Below are positions 26,141 to 35,131 of a DNA stretch of 64,000 nt, piece by piece. The notes under the pieces were generated by a model. It saw nothing but the letters and a program-made list of their open reading frames with translations, was not told the origin of the DNA and made no database searches. A program made the position numbers and the translations under genes. Origin of the DNA: Lactiplantibacillus pentosus. GTDB taxonomy: Bacteria; Bacillota; Bacilli; Lactobacillales; Lactobacillaceae. Position 1 is the first letter of the stretch, and the number at the start of each line of letters is the position of its first letter. The DNA is taken from contig NZ_CP032757.1 of assembly GCF_003641185.1 (NCBI RefSeq), positions 3,534,001 through 3,598,000 of the forward strand, given 5' to 3'.

Positions 26141-28294
26141 GTGAAAATTGATCAAATCGATACGCGTCAAGGAACCGCCAATCGCCCCCAACGCTCCAAC
26201 GGGAATTGTCTGCCATATAGCGGCGTCCCGTTTGGGATGAACTACTTCACCGTCCAGACTAATGGCAGTGAAGGCGCGTGGTTCTTTCAACCAGACACCC
26301 CTAGATTCGAAGGCATCCGCCTGACCCACCAACCCAGCCCCTGGATCGGTGATTATTGCCATCTCTTACTCATGGGCGTGCAATGGCAGGATCCCGAAAA
26401 CCGGCCCGACTTTTCAGGGAACTATCGGCCCAGCGAAGCAACTTTTAATGCGCACCACCTTGCAATTTATGACGATCATTTTAACGTCCAAACTGAGCTA
26501 GTGCCTTCCACGTATGGCGCCATCATCCGCTACGATTTTCAACAACTGGAACTTGCTCACCATGGACTTATGATCCAACTACCCGACCAGGGCGGATTCA
26601 AGTACACGACAACTGGCGTCCAGATCGCCGTTAGCGACTACCACGGTGGCGAAGATCCCAACCTGACGATGTATATCGAATTGACTATTCCTGGCTTCGA
26701 CCCAGCTAGTTCTGGCTTCTATGATGACCAGAATGGCTGGCACCAAGCGACGACCGGCGATGGCCATCAATTAACACTCTTGTTAGCAACAACTCAAGCA
26801 ACCATTGACTGTCATCTAGCGACCTCCTACATTAGCGCCGAACAAGGTCATTTGAACTTATCACGCCTTTCAGCCGCCGATTTAACGTCGCTCAAGAATG
26901 TAAGCGCTGCACAGTGGAACGATTATTTGAGTCGTGTCACCATTCAAGATCATCATCCAGCGCTTGTACAGACTTTCTACACCTGCCTTTACCGCTTATT
27001 CCTGTTTCCACAACGGTTTTATGAACTCGATCAAGACAACCAACCCATTCATTACGATACCAAGGCACGGATGGCCAAACCGGGCCTGCTTTATACCAAC
27101 AACGGTTTCTGGGATACTGCCAAGACGGTCTACGGATTGTTCTCAATCCTAGCACCAGAATTATTACCACGCTTCCTGCAAGGGTTTCTAACTAGCTATC
27201 AAGAGACCGGCTTCTTACCGCGGTGGCTCGCACCAGATGAACGGGGCATGATGCCTGGCAATCTAGTGGATTCAATTATCGCGGAGAGTGCTCGAAAAGG
27301 GATTGCACTAGATTTGATGCCGGAATTGTTAGCCGCAATGCGTGATAGCGATTCTAAACCTGCTCAAAGCGAACGCTATGGCCGCCAAGGCAGCGACGAC
27401 TACGAACGCCTCGGCTATATTCCAGCGGACAAGTATCCTGAAAGTGTCAACTGGACCCAGGATTATTCCTATAGTGACTACTGTATTGGTCAAGTGGCAG
27501 ACGTTTTAGGCGATACAGTCGTTGCTGATACTTACTGGAAACGATCCAAACGCTACTTGAACCTATTAGACGCTGAATCTGGATTTCTACGTCCTAAAAA
27601 TAGCGATGGCCAATTCAAGGAACCGTTTGTCCCAGATCGCTGGGGAAGCGACTACACCGAGGGCAGTGCCTGGCAAAATAGCTATAGCGCCTTTCATGAT
27701 ATTCCAGAGTTAATGGCCGCACTGGGCGGCGCAGAACGCTTCGATGCGCAACTCACTGCCCTGTGCAACACACAACCGAGTTATCACGTGGGCGGCTATC
27801 AGATGGTCATTCACGAAATGAGTGAAATGGCGGCGATCGACTACGGCCAACTCGCGATCTCTAATCAACCAAGCTTCCACCTGCCCTATCTCTTCAGTTA
27901 CGCTGGCCACCCCGAAAAAACACAGGTACTCATTAAGCAATTACGCAAATTATTTGATGCTTCGACGACCGGCTTTCCTGGTGATGAAGACAACGGCTCC
28001 ATGGCTGGTTGGTTCATCTTCGCCTGCCTAGGCTTTTATCCAGTTTGTCCGGCTGATGCAACCTACGTCCTGGGAATTCCAGCGTTTGACCACGTAACAC
28101 TACACTTGGCTGACCATGATATTCAATTAAATACAGCTAATAATCATGATCATAATAATTTTGTTCAGCATGTCGCGCTAAACGGACATGACTACTCACA
28201 GCAAACGATCACGCACCAACAATTGATTAACAGTACCTCCATCGATGTTCGGCTCGGTCTAGTCCCTAATCATTCGACCACTGATAATCACTAA
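26141..28294 (+). CDS. GH92 alpha-mannosidase
   Basis: 717 residues, usual for GH92 (~700-750). NGNCLPYSGVPFGMNYFTVQ near the start, YIPADKYPESVNWTQDYSYS, and GDEDNGSMAGWFIFACLGFY near the end are the family's conserved blocks; the last holds the acidic residues of the calcium/catalytic site. The GTG start at 26141 has AAGGAGG 9 bases upstream; the open frame further upstream overlaps gntR-1 and is not family-like. It is cytoplasmic (no signal peptide). GH92 enzymes mostly trim alpha-1,2- or alpha-1,3-mannose from high-mannose glycans with inversion. It is coupled to the regulator gene in front and followed by a strong terminator. Confidence 0.92.
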   Translation: MKIDQIDTRQGTANRPQRSNGNCLPYSGVPFGMNYFTVQTNGSEGAWFFQPDTPRFEGIRLTHQPSPWIGDYCHLLLMGVQWQDPENRPDFSGNYRPSEATFNAHHLAIYDDHFNVQTELVPSTYGAIIRYDFQQLELAHHGLMIQLPDQGGFKYTTTGVQIAVSDYHGGEDPNLTMYIELTIPGFDPASSGFYDDQNGWHQATTGDGHQLTLLLATTQATIDCHLATSYISAEQGHLNLSRLSAADLTSLKNVSAAQWNDYLSRVTIQDHHPALVQTFYTCLYRLFLFPQRFYELDQDNQPIHYDTKARMAKPGLLYTNNGFWDTAKTVYGLFSILAPELLPRFLQGFLTSYQETGFLPRWLAPDERGMMPGNLVDSIIAESARKGIALDLMPELLAAMRDSDSKPAQSERYGRQGSDDYERLGYIPADKYPESVNWTQDYSYSDYCIGQVADVLGDTVVADTYWKRSKRYLNLLDAESGFLRPKNSDGQFKEPFVPDRWGSDYTEGSAWQNSYSAFHDIPELMAALGGAERFDAQLTALCNTQPSYHVGGYQMVIHEMSEMAAIDYGQLAISNQPSFHLPYLFSYAGHPEKTQVLIKQLRKLFDASTTGFPGDEDNGSMAGWFIFACLGFYPVCPADATYVLGIPAFDHVTLHLADHDIQLNTANNHDHNNFVQHVALNGHDYSQQTITHQQLINSTSIDVRLGLVPNHSTTDNH

Positions 28295-28360
28295 ACCAAC
28301 GAGTAGCTCAAATTTCAGCACGTACTTGTCGTTATACAATTCAACGTGCAGCTGACAGAG

Positions 28361-28397
28361 AAAGCAGGATCACCATAGCGGCTGATCCTGCTTTTGT
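28361..28397 (+). terminator. Terminator after GH92
   Basis: A 12-bp stem (28361-28372 with 28383-28394) followed by TTTTG, 66 bases after the GH92 stop codon. Confidence 0.85.
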
Positions 28398-28423
28398 CAT
28401 ACTGAATAACCAATTAATATACA
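28394..28423 (+). promoter_or_regulatory. Putative promoter of the relB/dinJ-like gene
   Basis: TTGTCA (28394-28399), 18-base spacer, TATACA (28418-28423). It begins directly in the tail of the GH92 terminator. Confidence 0.6.
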
Positions 28424-28464
28424 ATAACGTGCTTTCGTGGTACCTTAACGATGAGGTGAGGAAG

Positions 28465-28725
28465 ATGCAAGATGCTCGAGAACAACAAGCAACCGTCTCT
28501 GTTGAAGTCAACCCAACTGATAAGCAGCTAGCCAGCGAACTCTTTGATCATCTAGGACTCAGTCCCTCAACTGCGATCAACATCTTCATTAAGAAAAGTA
28601 TCGCTGAAGGCGGCATGCCATTTGAGGTCAAGGACCCCTTCTATAACACAGCTAACCAAGCAGAACTTCAACGTCGTTTCAATAAACTTAATCGTAATCA
28701 AACTCAGGACAATAAGCTTGATTAA
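28465..28725 (+). CDS. RelB/DinJ-family antitoxin without adjacent toxin
   Basis: 86 residues. ATVSVEVNPTDKQLASELFDHLGLSPSTAINIFIKKSI is the ribbon-helix-helix signature of RelB/DinJ, followed by GGMPFEVKDPF, the conserved toxin-binding start. The ATG has GAGGTGAGGAAG upstream. No RelE/YafQ-type toxin follows: the next 150 bases hold only a terminator and the end of the msmK gene on the other strand. It may be a relic, a regulator of a distant toxin, or a stand-alone repressor. Confidence 0.82.
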   Translation: MQDAREQQATVSVEVNPTDKQLASELFDHLGLSPSTAINIFIKKSIAEGGMPFEVKDPFYNTANQAELQRRFNKLNRNQTQDNKLD

Positions 28726-28754
28726 CCAGTCCTGAGTGATGATAATGGCCCACC

Positions 28755-28800
28755 AAAAAAGTAGTATCGTCTGTAAGTTCGCAAACGATACTACTTTTTT
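28755..28800. terminator. Bidirectional terminator between the antitoxin gene and msmK
   Basis: A 16-bp perfect stem, arms 28755-28770 and 28785-28800, with outer A6/T6 tracts on both strands, between convergent genes. Confidence 0.9.
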
Positions 28801-28876
28801 AGTGATGCTGACTGCCACGAGTATCCAGTCATCGGAGTGGGGTTCTAATGATACGGCCATGGCAGTGGCGTACTGG

Positions 28877-30013
28877 CTAAGCCTGTTGTGTCGCCTCTTC
28901 TTCTTCGTCCAACATGATTGAGTTGTGCGTATCATTGTCAAAGAAGTGTGCTTTGTTAATGTCGAAGCCCATCTTAACCTTGGAGCCCGGTTGATGGAAA
29001 TCTCGTGAATCCACATTAGCAACGAATTCAGTATCTCCAACCTGACTGTAAAGCTGACTCGTCGCACCCAATAATTCTGAGACGTTAATCGTTGCTTCCA
29101 CCGTTGAGTCCGGCCACGTATCAATGAAGATTTCTTCGGTATGAATATCTTCAGGACGAATACCAAAGACAATATCTTTGCCATTATAGCCGCGTTTATC
29201 CAACACCTTAGCCATCCCTTCAGGAATCGTTAGCCGCACGCCTTTGTGGTCATCAATGACTTTATCTTGGTAATGAACCTTGAAGAAATTCATTGCTGGC
29301 GAACCGATGAAACCCGCGACAAACATATTACGTGGCCGATCATAAATCTCTGATGGCGTTCCAATCTGCTGGATTTCACCAACAGACATAACGACCACAC
29401 GATCCGCCATGGTCATCGCTTCAGTTTGGTCATGGGTCACATAGATCGTCGTCGTATTCAGCCGTTGATGCAACTTAGCAATTTCGGCACGCATCGACAC
29501 CCGCAACTTAGCATCCAAGTTGGAGAGCGGTTCGTCCATCAGGAAGATTGGTGCATCCCGCACAATTGCTCGACCCAATGCAACCCGTTGCCGTTGTCCA
29601 CCAGACAAGTCAGCTGGTTTGCGATCCAAGAATTCAGTTAACCCGAGAATCTTAGCTGCCCGGTCAACCCGATCGGCAATATCGGATTTGTCATATTTTC
29701 GGAGTTTCAACCCGAACGCCATATTACCGGCAACCGTCATATGTGGATATAACGCATAGTTTTGGAATACCATCGCAATATCCCGGTCCTTTGGCGAAAC
29801 ATCATTCATCACTTTGCCGCCGATTTCCAAGACCCCTTGGGTGATATCTTCAAGTCCGGCGATCATCCGTAACGTGGTTGATTTACCACACCCAGAAGGG
29901 CCAACAAACACAATGAATTCCTTGTCTTTAATGTGCAAATCAAAATCATTAACTGAGTTTATTTCGGCATTTGGATAACGTTTATAAATGTGTTCAAGAT
30001 TAATTTCAACCAT
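28877..30013 (-). CDS. msmK: ABC transporter ATP-binding protein, MsmK/UgpC type
   Basis: 378 residues, the standard MsmK/MalK-like length. Walker A in [14 protein letters not shown]-loop [12 protein letters not shown], signature [12 protein letters not shown], Walker [18 protein letters not shown] and H-loop [10 protein letters not shown] are all present. The C-terminal TOBE-type regulatory domain starts near 240 (FGIRPEDIH). ATG 30013 has AAAGGTTGGGA upstream. Such ATPases serve several CUT1 sugar importers; it lies in the glycan locus that has two permeases and a binding protein but no ATPase of its own, so it is the likely energy subunit. Confidence 0.93.
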   Translation of the reverse strand: MVEINLEHIYKRYPNAEINSVNDFDLHIKDKEFIVFVGPSGCGKSTTLRMIAGLEDITQGVLEIGGKVMNDVSPKDRDIAMVFQNYALYPHMTVAGNMAFGLKLRKYDKSDIADRVDRAAKILGLTEFLDRKPADLSGGQRQRVALGRAIVRDAPIFLMDEPLSNLDAKLRVSMRAEIAKLHQRLNTTTIYVTHDQTEAMTMADRVVVMSVGEIQQIGTPSEIYDRPRNMFVAGFIGSPAMNFFKVHYQDKVIDDHKGVRLTIPEGMAKVLDKRGYNGKDIVFGIRPEDIHTEEIFIDTWPDSTVEATINVSELLGATSQLYSQVGDTEFVANVDSRDFHQPGSKVKMGFDINKAHFFDNDTHNSIMLDEEEEATQQA

Positions 30014-30052
30014 GATAAATCCCAACCTTTCTTTCACTTATTAGCTTAACGG

Positions 30053-30066
30053 AAAGCGCATTCATT
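30053..30066. promoter_or_regulatory. Weak cre-like box before msmK
   Basis: Minus strand TGAATGCGCTTTCC, with two mismatches to the cre consensus, 40 bases before the msmK start. The remaining sequence up to 30240 shows no gene I can support. Confidence 0.3.
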
Positions 30067-30240
30067 ATGAATGGACATAGTATCTGAAAAAGACGTCTAT
30101 TTCCGGCAACTTGCCCAAAGTTAGACGACACTTGCACATTAGCTTTTTCCTGCGCCTGTATCTGCGACCAAATCTGCTGTTATAGCCCATTAATCTTGCG
30201 TTTTTTCGACCGTTTTGGCGGATCCGATTCCAAAATAGCC

Positions 30241-30282
30241 AATTAAAGCCCAAAGTTGATATATCAACTTTGGGCTTTAATT
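30241..30282. terminator. 42-bp perfect palindrome: terminator with operator-like centre
   Basis: Both arms are 21 bases and match without a mismatch. The GC-containing arm AAAGCCCAAAG and the flanking TTTAATT fit a rho-independent terminator for the ROK kinase on the minus strand. The centre, TTGATATATCAA, equals the candidate GntR operator found at the GH125 promoter, so it could also be a protein-binding site. Confidence 0.7.
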
Positions 30283-30308
30283 AGAACTTGCTTTGATTTG
30301 ATCACTGC

Positions 30309-31172
30309 TTATTCAAGCAATGATAGCGCCAGCGCAAAATCACCCACCGTCGCCGAAGCATTATCAGGGAAGTGACTATGCACGATTAGATCTGATGGAA
30401 CTTGCACATAACCATTATTCAATTGATCGAAGTACTGGCGAACCTTCACCATGTCGGCGTCATTAATGACAGATCCACCAAAAATAATTTTTTCTGGCGT
30501 CAGATTAACATACGCATTGAAGGCCATTTGAGCCGCGTAGTAATCAATATAGTCAAATACTGGATTATCGCGCTGTAAATTCTCACCACGTTCTCCAGTT
30601 CTCGCTTCAATGGTTGGTCCGGCCGCAACACCTTCAAAACAATGGTTGCCATGGAACGGACAACCGCCTACAAAGTCATCATCTGGGTGCATCATCACCG
30701 GCGCATGGCCCATTTCAAGGTGTGAGTAACCACCGATAAACCGCCCATTCTGGATGGCCCCACCGCCAATTCCGGTCCCAATCGTGAAGTAAACTGCCGC
30801 ATCCACATCCTTCGCTTCACCGGCAATATATTCACCATAAACGGATGCATTCACATCGGTTGTGAAATAGATCGGTACCTGTAACGCTGCTGTCAAAATA
30901 CCGACAATGTTGGTCCCAGCCCAACCTGGCTTAGGCGTTGCTAGAATATGTCCGTAGTCAACGGTGCCTGGCTTAATACCAATTGGTCCGAACGACCCTA
31001 ACCCGATGGCGTCAACAGGATTTGCTTTAAAAAAGTCAATACAAGCGGCTAAAGTTTCATCCGGCGTCAGGGTCGGAATTCGCTTCTTAGCGACAATTTC
31101 ATACGTTTCATCCGCAACTGCTAAAATAAATTTGGTCCCGCCTGCTTCGATACTACCTAATCTTGTCTTCAT
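30309..31172 (-). CDS. ROK-family fructokinase/mannokinase (GmuE/ScrK type)
   Basis: 287 residues. LGSIEAGGTKFILAVADE at the start is the fructokinase subgroup signature. The second phosphate site FTIGTGIGGG and the zinc ligands in HLEMGHAPVMMHPDDDFVGG and CPFHGNHCFEG follow. ATG 31172 has GAAGG upstream; the open frame 13 codons further has no support. Members of this subgroup phosphorylate fructose or mannose; GmuE of the Bacillus glucomannan operon is a related case. Between the two-component genes and msmK in a mannosidase locus, mannose is the more attractive substrate, by inference. Confidence 0.88.
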   Translation of the reverse strand: MKTRLGSIEAGGTKFILAVADETYEIVAKKRIPTLTPDETLAACIDFFKANPVDAIGLGSFGPIGIKPGTVDYGHILATPKPGWAGTNIVGILTAALQVPIYFTTDVNASVYGEYIAGEAKDVDAAVYFTIGTGIGGGAIQNGRFIGGYSHLEMGHAPVMMHPDDDFVGGCPFHGNHCFEGVAAGPTIEARTGERGENLQRDNPVFDYIDYYAAQMAFNAYVNLTPEKIIFGGSVINDADMVKVRQYFDQLNNGYVQVPSDLIVHSHFPDNASATVGDFALALSLLE

Positions 31173-31261
31173 GATGATTACCTTCACTATTTCTATTAGA
31201 TTTTTTGTCATCGGTGGTGCAACTATGAACGATTAAACGGTGTCAGCTGAATGTTTCTACA

Positions 31262-32728
31262 TTAACAACTACTCAACACCCCAGCCTTTCGATAATCGCC
31301 GGGTGACATGCCCGTTTGCTTCTTGAACAACTTGTAAAAATAACTGGAATTTTGATAGCCGACCGTCTCGGCAATTTGACCAATATCCTGATCTGAATCG
31401 CGCAACAGATCAACTGCCACGTCAACACGATAATCGTTAAGAAACTGGGCAAAGCTACGGCCGACTTCTTGCTTGAACAATTGGCCCAGATATACGGCAT
31501 TTAAATGTAATTCACTGGCCACCATTGCTAGCGACAGCTGTTCAGAATACCTAGTTTGGATAATGTGGCGCATGGCCACAACATTCCTTGAAAACTGTTG
31601 GTTTCCTTGTTGTGCCGCCAACTTAGCGACTCGTTGTAATTGGGCCTTTATTTCACTGACATCCGTGGCATGATTGATCATTGTGATCACGGCTGATTTA
31701 TTATCAAAAGCCGTGAGCCGATCACTAAGCACTAGCAAGACGACTAGTGCAAACTGGCGGGCTAACAAGTCTGAAGCATTAGCACGTTTCATGGCTTCAA
31801 ACTGTTGGGAAAGCCATGCGGAAAACGTGGCCAAATCAACGCCATCCAAAGCTTTCTTAACCTCTGAATAACTGGGTAACGTCAGTGGCGTATCTTGTTG
31901 GGTGTCGGGTAACATCATCCGTAACCCAGCTGCAGTTTCAAAGAAGTATTGACGGGCAATTTCACGACGTAATTGTAGATAACGATTATGCAACTGAGTC
32001 TCATCTTGGATCGGGGCCCCAATTAGAAATGGTCGCCGCTCCGCACCAATTTGATGCGGTGCTTCATTAATGAAAATATTCAGCTGGTCCGTGGTTCCTT
32101 GAAAGATAATGATAAAATCCTGACCTTCAACGTAAAAGCCTTTGACCACATCTAAAATTTGTAAATAACTAACCAGATCCTTTGGTGGTAACGGGTTCAA
32201 GACCCCAATCAGTCTGACAACCGTCGTCGGATCAAATTGAATGCCTAACGCATCAATCAGCTGTTGCCGTTCCATCTCTTGATCAGTTGTCACTAACGTC
32301 CGCGTTTGCGTTTGCACGGCTAGCGATGCAATCTGGTGTTGCTGCTGTTGGGCTTGCAATCGATCTAGCGCACCATGTAGCGTTTCTAATAATTCGTCCG
32401 TATCGATTGGCTTTCGCAAATAATTAACCGCATTTTGTTGCAGTCCTGCGCGCACGTAGTCAAAATCAGAATAGCCGGAAATAACGATCAGTTCCATTTC
32501 GGGTCGAATCGCTTTCGCAGCTGCGACAAAGTCAGGACCCGACAGTTCCGGCATATTCATATCAGAAATTAAAATATCGACTGGATTGTCGTGTAAATAC
32601 TTCAATGCTAATTTTGGGTTCTGCTCGGTATTGATAATCTCTAACCCTAATGATTTCCAATCAACTAGCAGCTTCAGGCCGCGTAATAGCATGTATTCAT
32701 CGTCAACCAACATTACCTTTCGCATCAT
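31262..32728 (-). CDS. Response regulator, YesN-type (receiver plus AraC domain)
   Basis: 488 residues. The N-terminal receiver (KVMLVDDEYMLLRGLKLLVD; phospho-acceptor Asp in ILISDMNMPELSG; VISGYSDFDYV; LRKPI) is followed by a long linker and a C-terminal AraC-type DNA-binding domain (LSLAMVASELHLNAVYLGQL, IGQIAETVGYQNSSYFYKLF, KQTGMSPGDYRK). GGGGAGG precedes two tandem ATGs; either could be used. It pairs with the histidine kinase encoded directly upstream (16 bases). YesMN-type systems usually switch on adjacent Lpl-type sugar ABC transporters, which fits the importer at 36.8-40.3 kb. Confidence 0.93.
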   Translation of the reverse strand: MMRKVMLVDDEYMLLRGLKLLVDWKSLGLEIINTEQNPKLALKYLHDNPVDILISDMNMPELSGPDFVAAAKAIRPEMELIVISGYSDFDYVRAGLQQNAVNYLRKPIDTDELLETLHGALDRLQAQQQQHQIASLAVQTQTRTLVTTDQEMERQQLIDALGIQFDPTTVVRLIGVLNPLPPKDLVSYLQILDVVKGFYVEGQDFIIIFQGTTDQLNIFINEAPHQIGAERRPFLIGAPIQDETQLHNRYLQLRREIARQYFFETAAGLRMMLPDTQQDTPLTLPSYSEVKKALDGVDLATFSAWLSQQFEAMKRANASDLLARQFALVVLLVLSDRLTAFDNKSAVITMINHATDVSEIKAQLQRVAKLAAQQGNQQFSRNVVAMRHIIQTRYSEQLSLAMVASELHLNAVYLGQLFKQEVGRSFAQFLNDYRVDVAVDLLRDSDQDIGQIAETVGYQNSSYFYKLFKKQTGMSPGDYRKAGVLSSC

Positions 32729-32744
32729 TTAATCCTCCCCATGA

Positions 32745-34445
32745 TCATTGATCATCAAATTGAATATCGACCGTCACACCCTGCTCACCGGCACTACTAA
32801 TTGACATCTTAAAGCTGTCGCCAAAGCTATCTCGCAACCGCAAATAGACATTTTGTAGTCCGATCGATTGCTGTTGATCTTCTGCCAATGGTTGGCGTAT
32901 TTTTTGATTGACTGCGGTTACGGCTGCTGGAGTCAACCCGCGCCCATTATCAACAATTCTGACATGCACTAGCCCGTTCTCCCGCCAGGCTTTCAAACTC
33001 AAGGCATTGTCTCCTCGTGAAAAGTTGACGCCGTGCACAAAATAGTTTTCGACAATTGGCTGCAAGCTGAACTTTGGAATTTCCACACCAGCAACATCCG
33101 GTGCGACCGTAAATTGATAGGCTAACCGATCAGGAAAACGTACTTGGTACAAGAAGACGTACTTCTCAATAAATTTAACTTCCTGCTTTAACGTTGTACG
33201 TGAGGATAAGTCCGTATTATTCCGTAATAACGCGGCAAAGCTATAGACCACATTGGCCAGTTCTGGTTGGTTGGCCTCCAAAGCAGCCATTCGGATGTAT
33301 TCCAACGTATTAGACATAAAATGCGGATTGATTTGCGCTTGCAACGCCTTACGATTGGCTTCTTGTTGGGCAATCTGCAATTGGTAGATGGTATAAATAT
33401 GTTGATGAATCTCTTCTAGCATGGCATTAATCCCATCCGCCAACGTATGCAAATCAGTCGGTCGTACATTCATTGGCACGCGCGCATCCAAGTTTCCATC
33501 CGAAACCGCTTGGACGGTATCAACAATTGTATTGAACTGATGCTGATAACGCCGAAATGTGAGCCATAGACCCACACTGAGTCCGAACAACAAAATTAAG
33601 CCTAGTAAAATCAGTGGCAGAACGTGGCCAATAATTAACCGCCCCAATAACTGCCGATTGAGAACCGTGGTTACAGTATCACCGGAAGATAACCGTTTCT
33701 TCGTCACGTGATAATTTTGCAACATCGTTGTATTATCAGAGGCTAGTGCGCGTTTTAAATCATGCTGTTGCTGGGTGGTGACACGCTTACCTGCAAAGTA
33801 GAAGATCTCATCATCCGCATCTGATCGCACCACAATCTGAAAAGGATCCACCGCCCGAATTTGCGCCAATTGACGCTTGAGCTCATGTTGATCAAAGCTA
33901 ATACTCAAGACACCATCCGTCTCAAGCGTCGTTTGATTAATTAGCGGCGCATTAATCGCAAATTTTTGATGAACGTCTTTCGCCGAATACAGCGCACCGC
34001 CCGGATTATCCTGAGTTGCCACAAACACCTTGTTTTGACTCAATAGCCGCAGCGTTACTTGGGTCACTTGATCATGCTGAGTAAAGAACTGGCGTGATTC
34101 AGTCGGCCAGAAGAAATATGGGCTCCCCGCAATACTTTTATCAATGGCATAATTACTATAATCTGAAATCGAGGAAGTAAAATATTTCGTGATACTCGGC
34201 AAATTATTGGCTGAACTCGTAATCTGGGTGGCAAATTGCGCGGCAACCTGTTGATTTTGATTCAGCATTTGCCCGATTTGAACGACCGCCGTATTCTCAG
34301 CCTGATCAACTTCCGCATCATAAGTACGAATGCTCACGGCCACAAAGACGGTTGTTGCTAAAACAACCATCACCGAAATGATGGCTGTATATACCTTGAT
34401 CAGATGTGCAAAGCTGGCTTGCATAATATGATTTTTCAGCAACAT
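32745..34445 (-). CDS. Sensor histidine kinase, YesM-type
   Basis: 566 residues. TM1 is near 18-42 (IISVMVVLATTVFVAVSI), an extracytoplasmic sensor region of about 230 residues follows, and TM2 is near 275-297 (VLPLILLGLILLFGLSVGLW). Then come a HAMP linker, the phospho-acceptor His in QINPHFMSNTLEYIRM (about 373) and the ATPase motifs IVENYFVHG and VRIVDNGRGL. This is the His_kinase (PF06580-like) form typical of carbohydrate-sensing YesM proteins. The start overlaps the end of the YesL-like gene, with TTAGGAG upstream. The ligand is probably an extracellular oligosaccharide or the loaded binding protein. Confidence 0.92.
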   Translation of the reverse strand: MLLKNHIMQASFAHLIKVYTAIISVMVVLATTVFVAVSIRTYDAEVDQAENTAVVQIGQMLNQNQQVAAQFATQITSSANNLPSITKYFTSSISDYSNYAIDKSIAGSPYFFWPTESRQFFTQHDQVTQVTLRLLSQNKVFVATQDNPGGALYSAKDVHQKFAINAPLINQTTLETDGVLSISFDQHELKRQLAQIRAVDPFQIVVRSDADDEIFYFAGKRVTTQQQHDLKRALASDNTTMLQNYHVTKKRLSSGDTVTTVLNRQLLGRLIIGHVLPLILLGLILLFGLSVGLWLTFRRYQHQFNTIVDTVQAVSDGNLDARVPMNVRPTDLHTLADGINAMLEEIHQHIYTIYQLQIAQQEANRKALQAQINPHFMSNTLEYIRMAALEANQPELANVVYSFAALLRNNTDLSSRTTLKQEVKFIEKYVFLYQVRFPDRLAYQFTVAPDVAGVEIPKFSLQPIVENYFVHGVNFSRGDNALSLKAWRENGLVHVRIVDNGRGLTPAAVTAVNQKIRQPLAEDQQQSIGLQNVYLRLRDSFGDSFKMSISSAGEQGVTVDIQFDDQ

Positions 34446-35057
34446 CTAAGCTGCTCCTAACATCTTATCAATCTTGTCATACCACCGCTGCGACAACCGA
34501 TCTGCGCCCACCATATAGATTCCAGGGCTCAAGAATAGAATCATTCCTGGCCATTTGAGTGAGACGATAATTAATACGATTGTCGCAATAATAAACGTCA
34601 ATAACTGAACAAAATTGCTAAAAAACTGAACAATGGCTAGTTTCAGGCTATCTCGAAACGCGACATCGTATCGCGATCGTAGCATTACCGTAAAAATCGA
34701 TAAGCTAAAGTCGAAGACTAAAGCGGCAACAATGATGAACTGAACGAAAAGAATCCAAAAGGTGTGAATCGATAAACTCAAATATAAGTTATAGGCAAGA
34801 ATCATCCCAATTCCTAGGAATAGCCAGGTGTGTAAATTAATTGACCAGAAGTTCTTTTTAAACCGGTGCCAACCTTCTTTGAAACTATAAGCGCGATAAT
34901 CCCATTGTTTATCCATATGCATTTCAGTGACGGTTCGAAATGCCGGTCCCACTCCCAACACGATTAAACCAGCAATGGCATAAATCCAAAAGTATACCGT
35001 CATTATCAGAAAAATGAATACTCGTGTGAATATTTTATCTGCTGCACGTCCAATCAT
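34446..35057 (-). CDS. YesL-like (DUF624) membrane protein
   Basis: 203 residues with about five membrane segments (VFIFLIMTVYFWIYAIAGLI, LFLGIGMILAYNLYLSLSI, FWILFVQFIIVAALVFDFSL, LLTFIIATIVLIIVS). The N-terminal pattern ...YFWIYAIAGLIVLGVGPAFRTV is that of the YesL/DUF624 family, whose members are typically linked to YesMN two-component systems and Lpl-type importers. The function is unknown. GGGGGA precedes the ATG. It abuts the histidine kinase gene, and the response regulator gene follows that. Confidence 0.88.
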   Translation of the reverse strand: MIGRAADKIFTRVFIFLIMTVYFWIYAIAGLIVLGVGPAFRTVTEMHMDKQWDYRAYSFKEGWHRFKKNFWSINLHTWLFLGIGMILAYNLYLSLSIHTFWILFVQFIIVAALVFDFSLSIFTVMLRSRYDVAFRDSLKLAIVQFFSNFVQLLTFIIATIVLIIVSLKWPGMILFLSPGIYMVGADRLSQRWYDKIDKMLGAA

Positions 35058-35131
35058 TAACAGTTCCCCCTATTTCTCGAATCTACTTGTATAGTACCAA
35101 AATTCATTTATTGATAATAGCGTTTCCACTT

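Noticed and set aside
26899..26912. TGTAAGCGCTGCAC, a cre-like match
   Set aside because: It lies deep inside the GH92 coding sequence and its last two bases do not fit; probably chance codon use.
28567..29184. 205-codon open frame opposite the antitoxin and overlapping msmK
   Set aside because: Overlaps two well-supported genes and a terminator; no start signal or family features. It is not the missing toxin.
30065..30253. 62-codon open frame between msmK and the ROK kinase
   Set aside because: No ribosome site, highly basic random-looking sequence, and its start lies in the 42-bp palindrome.
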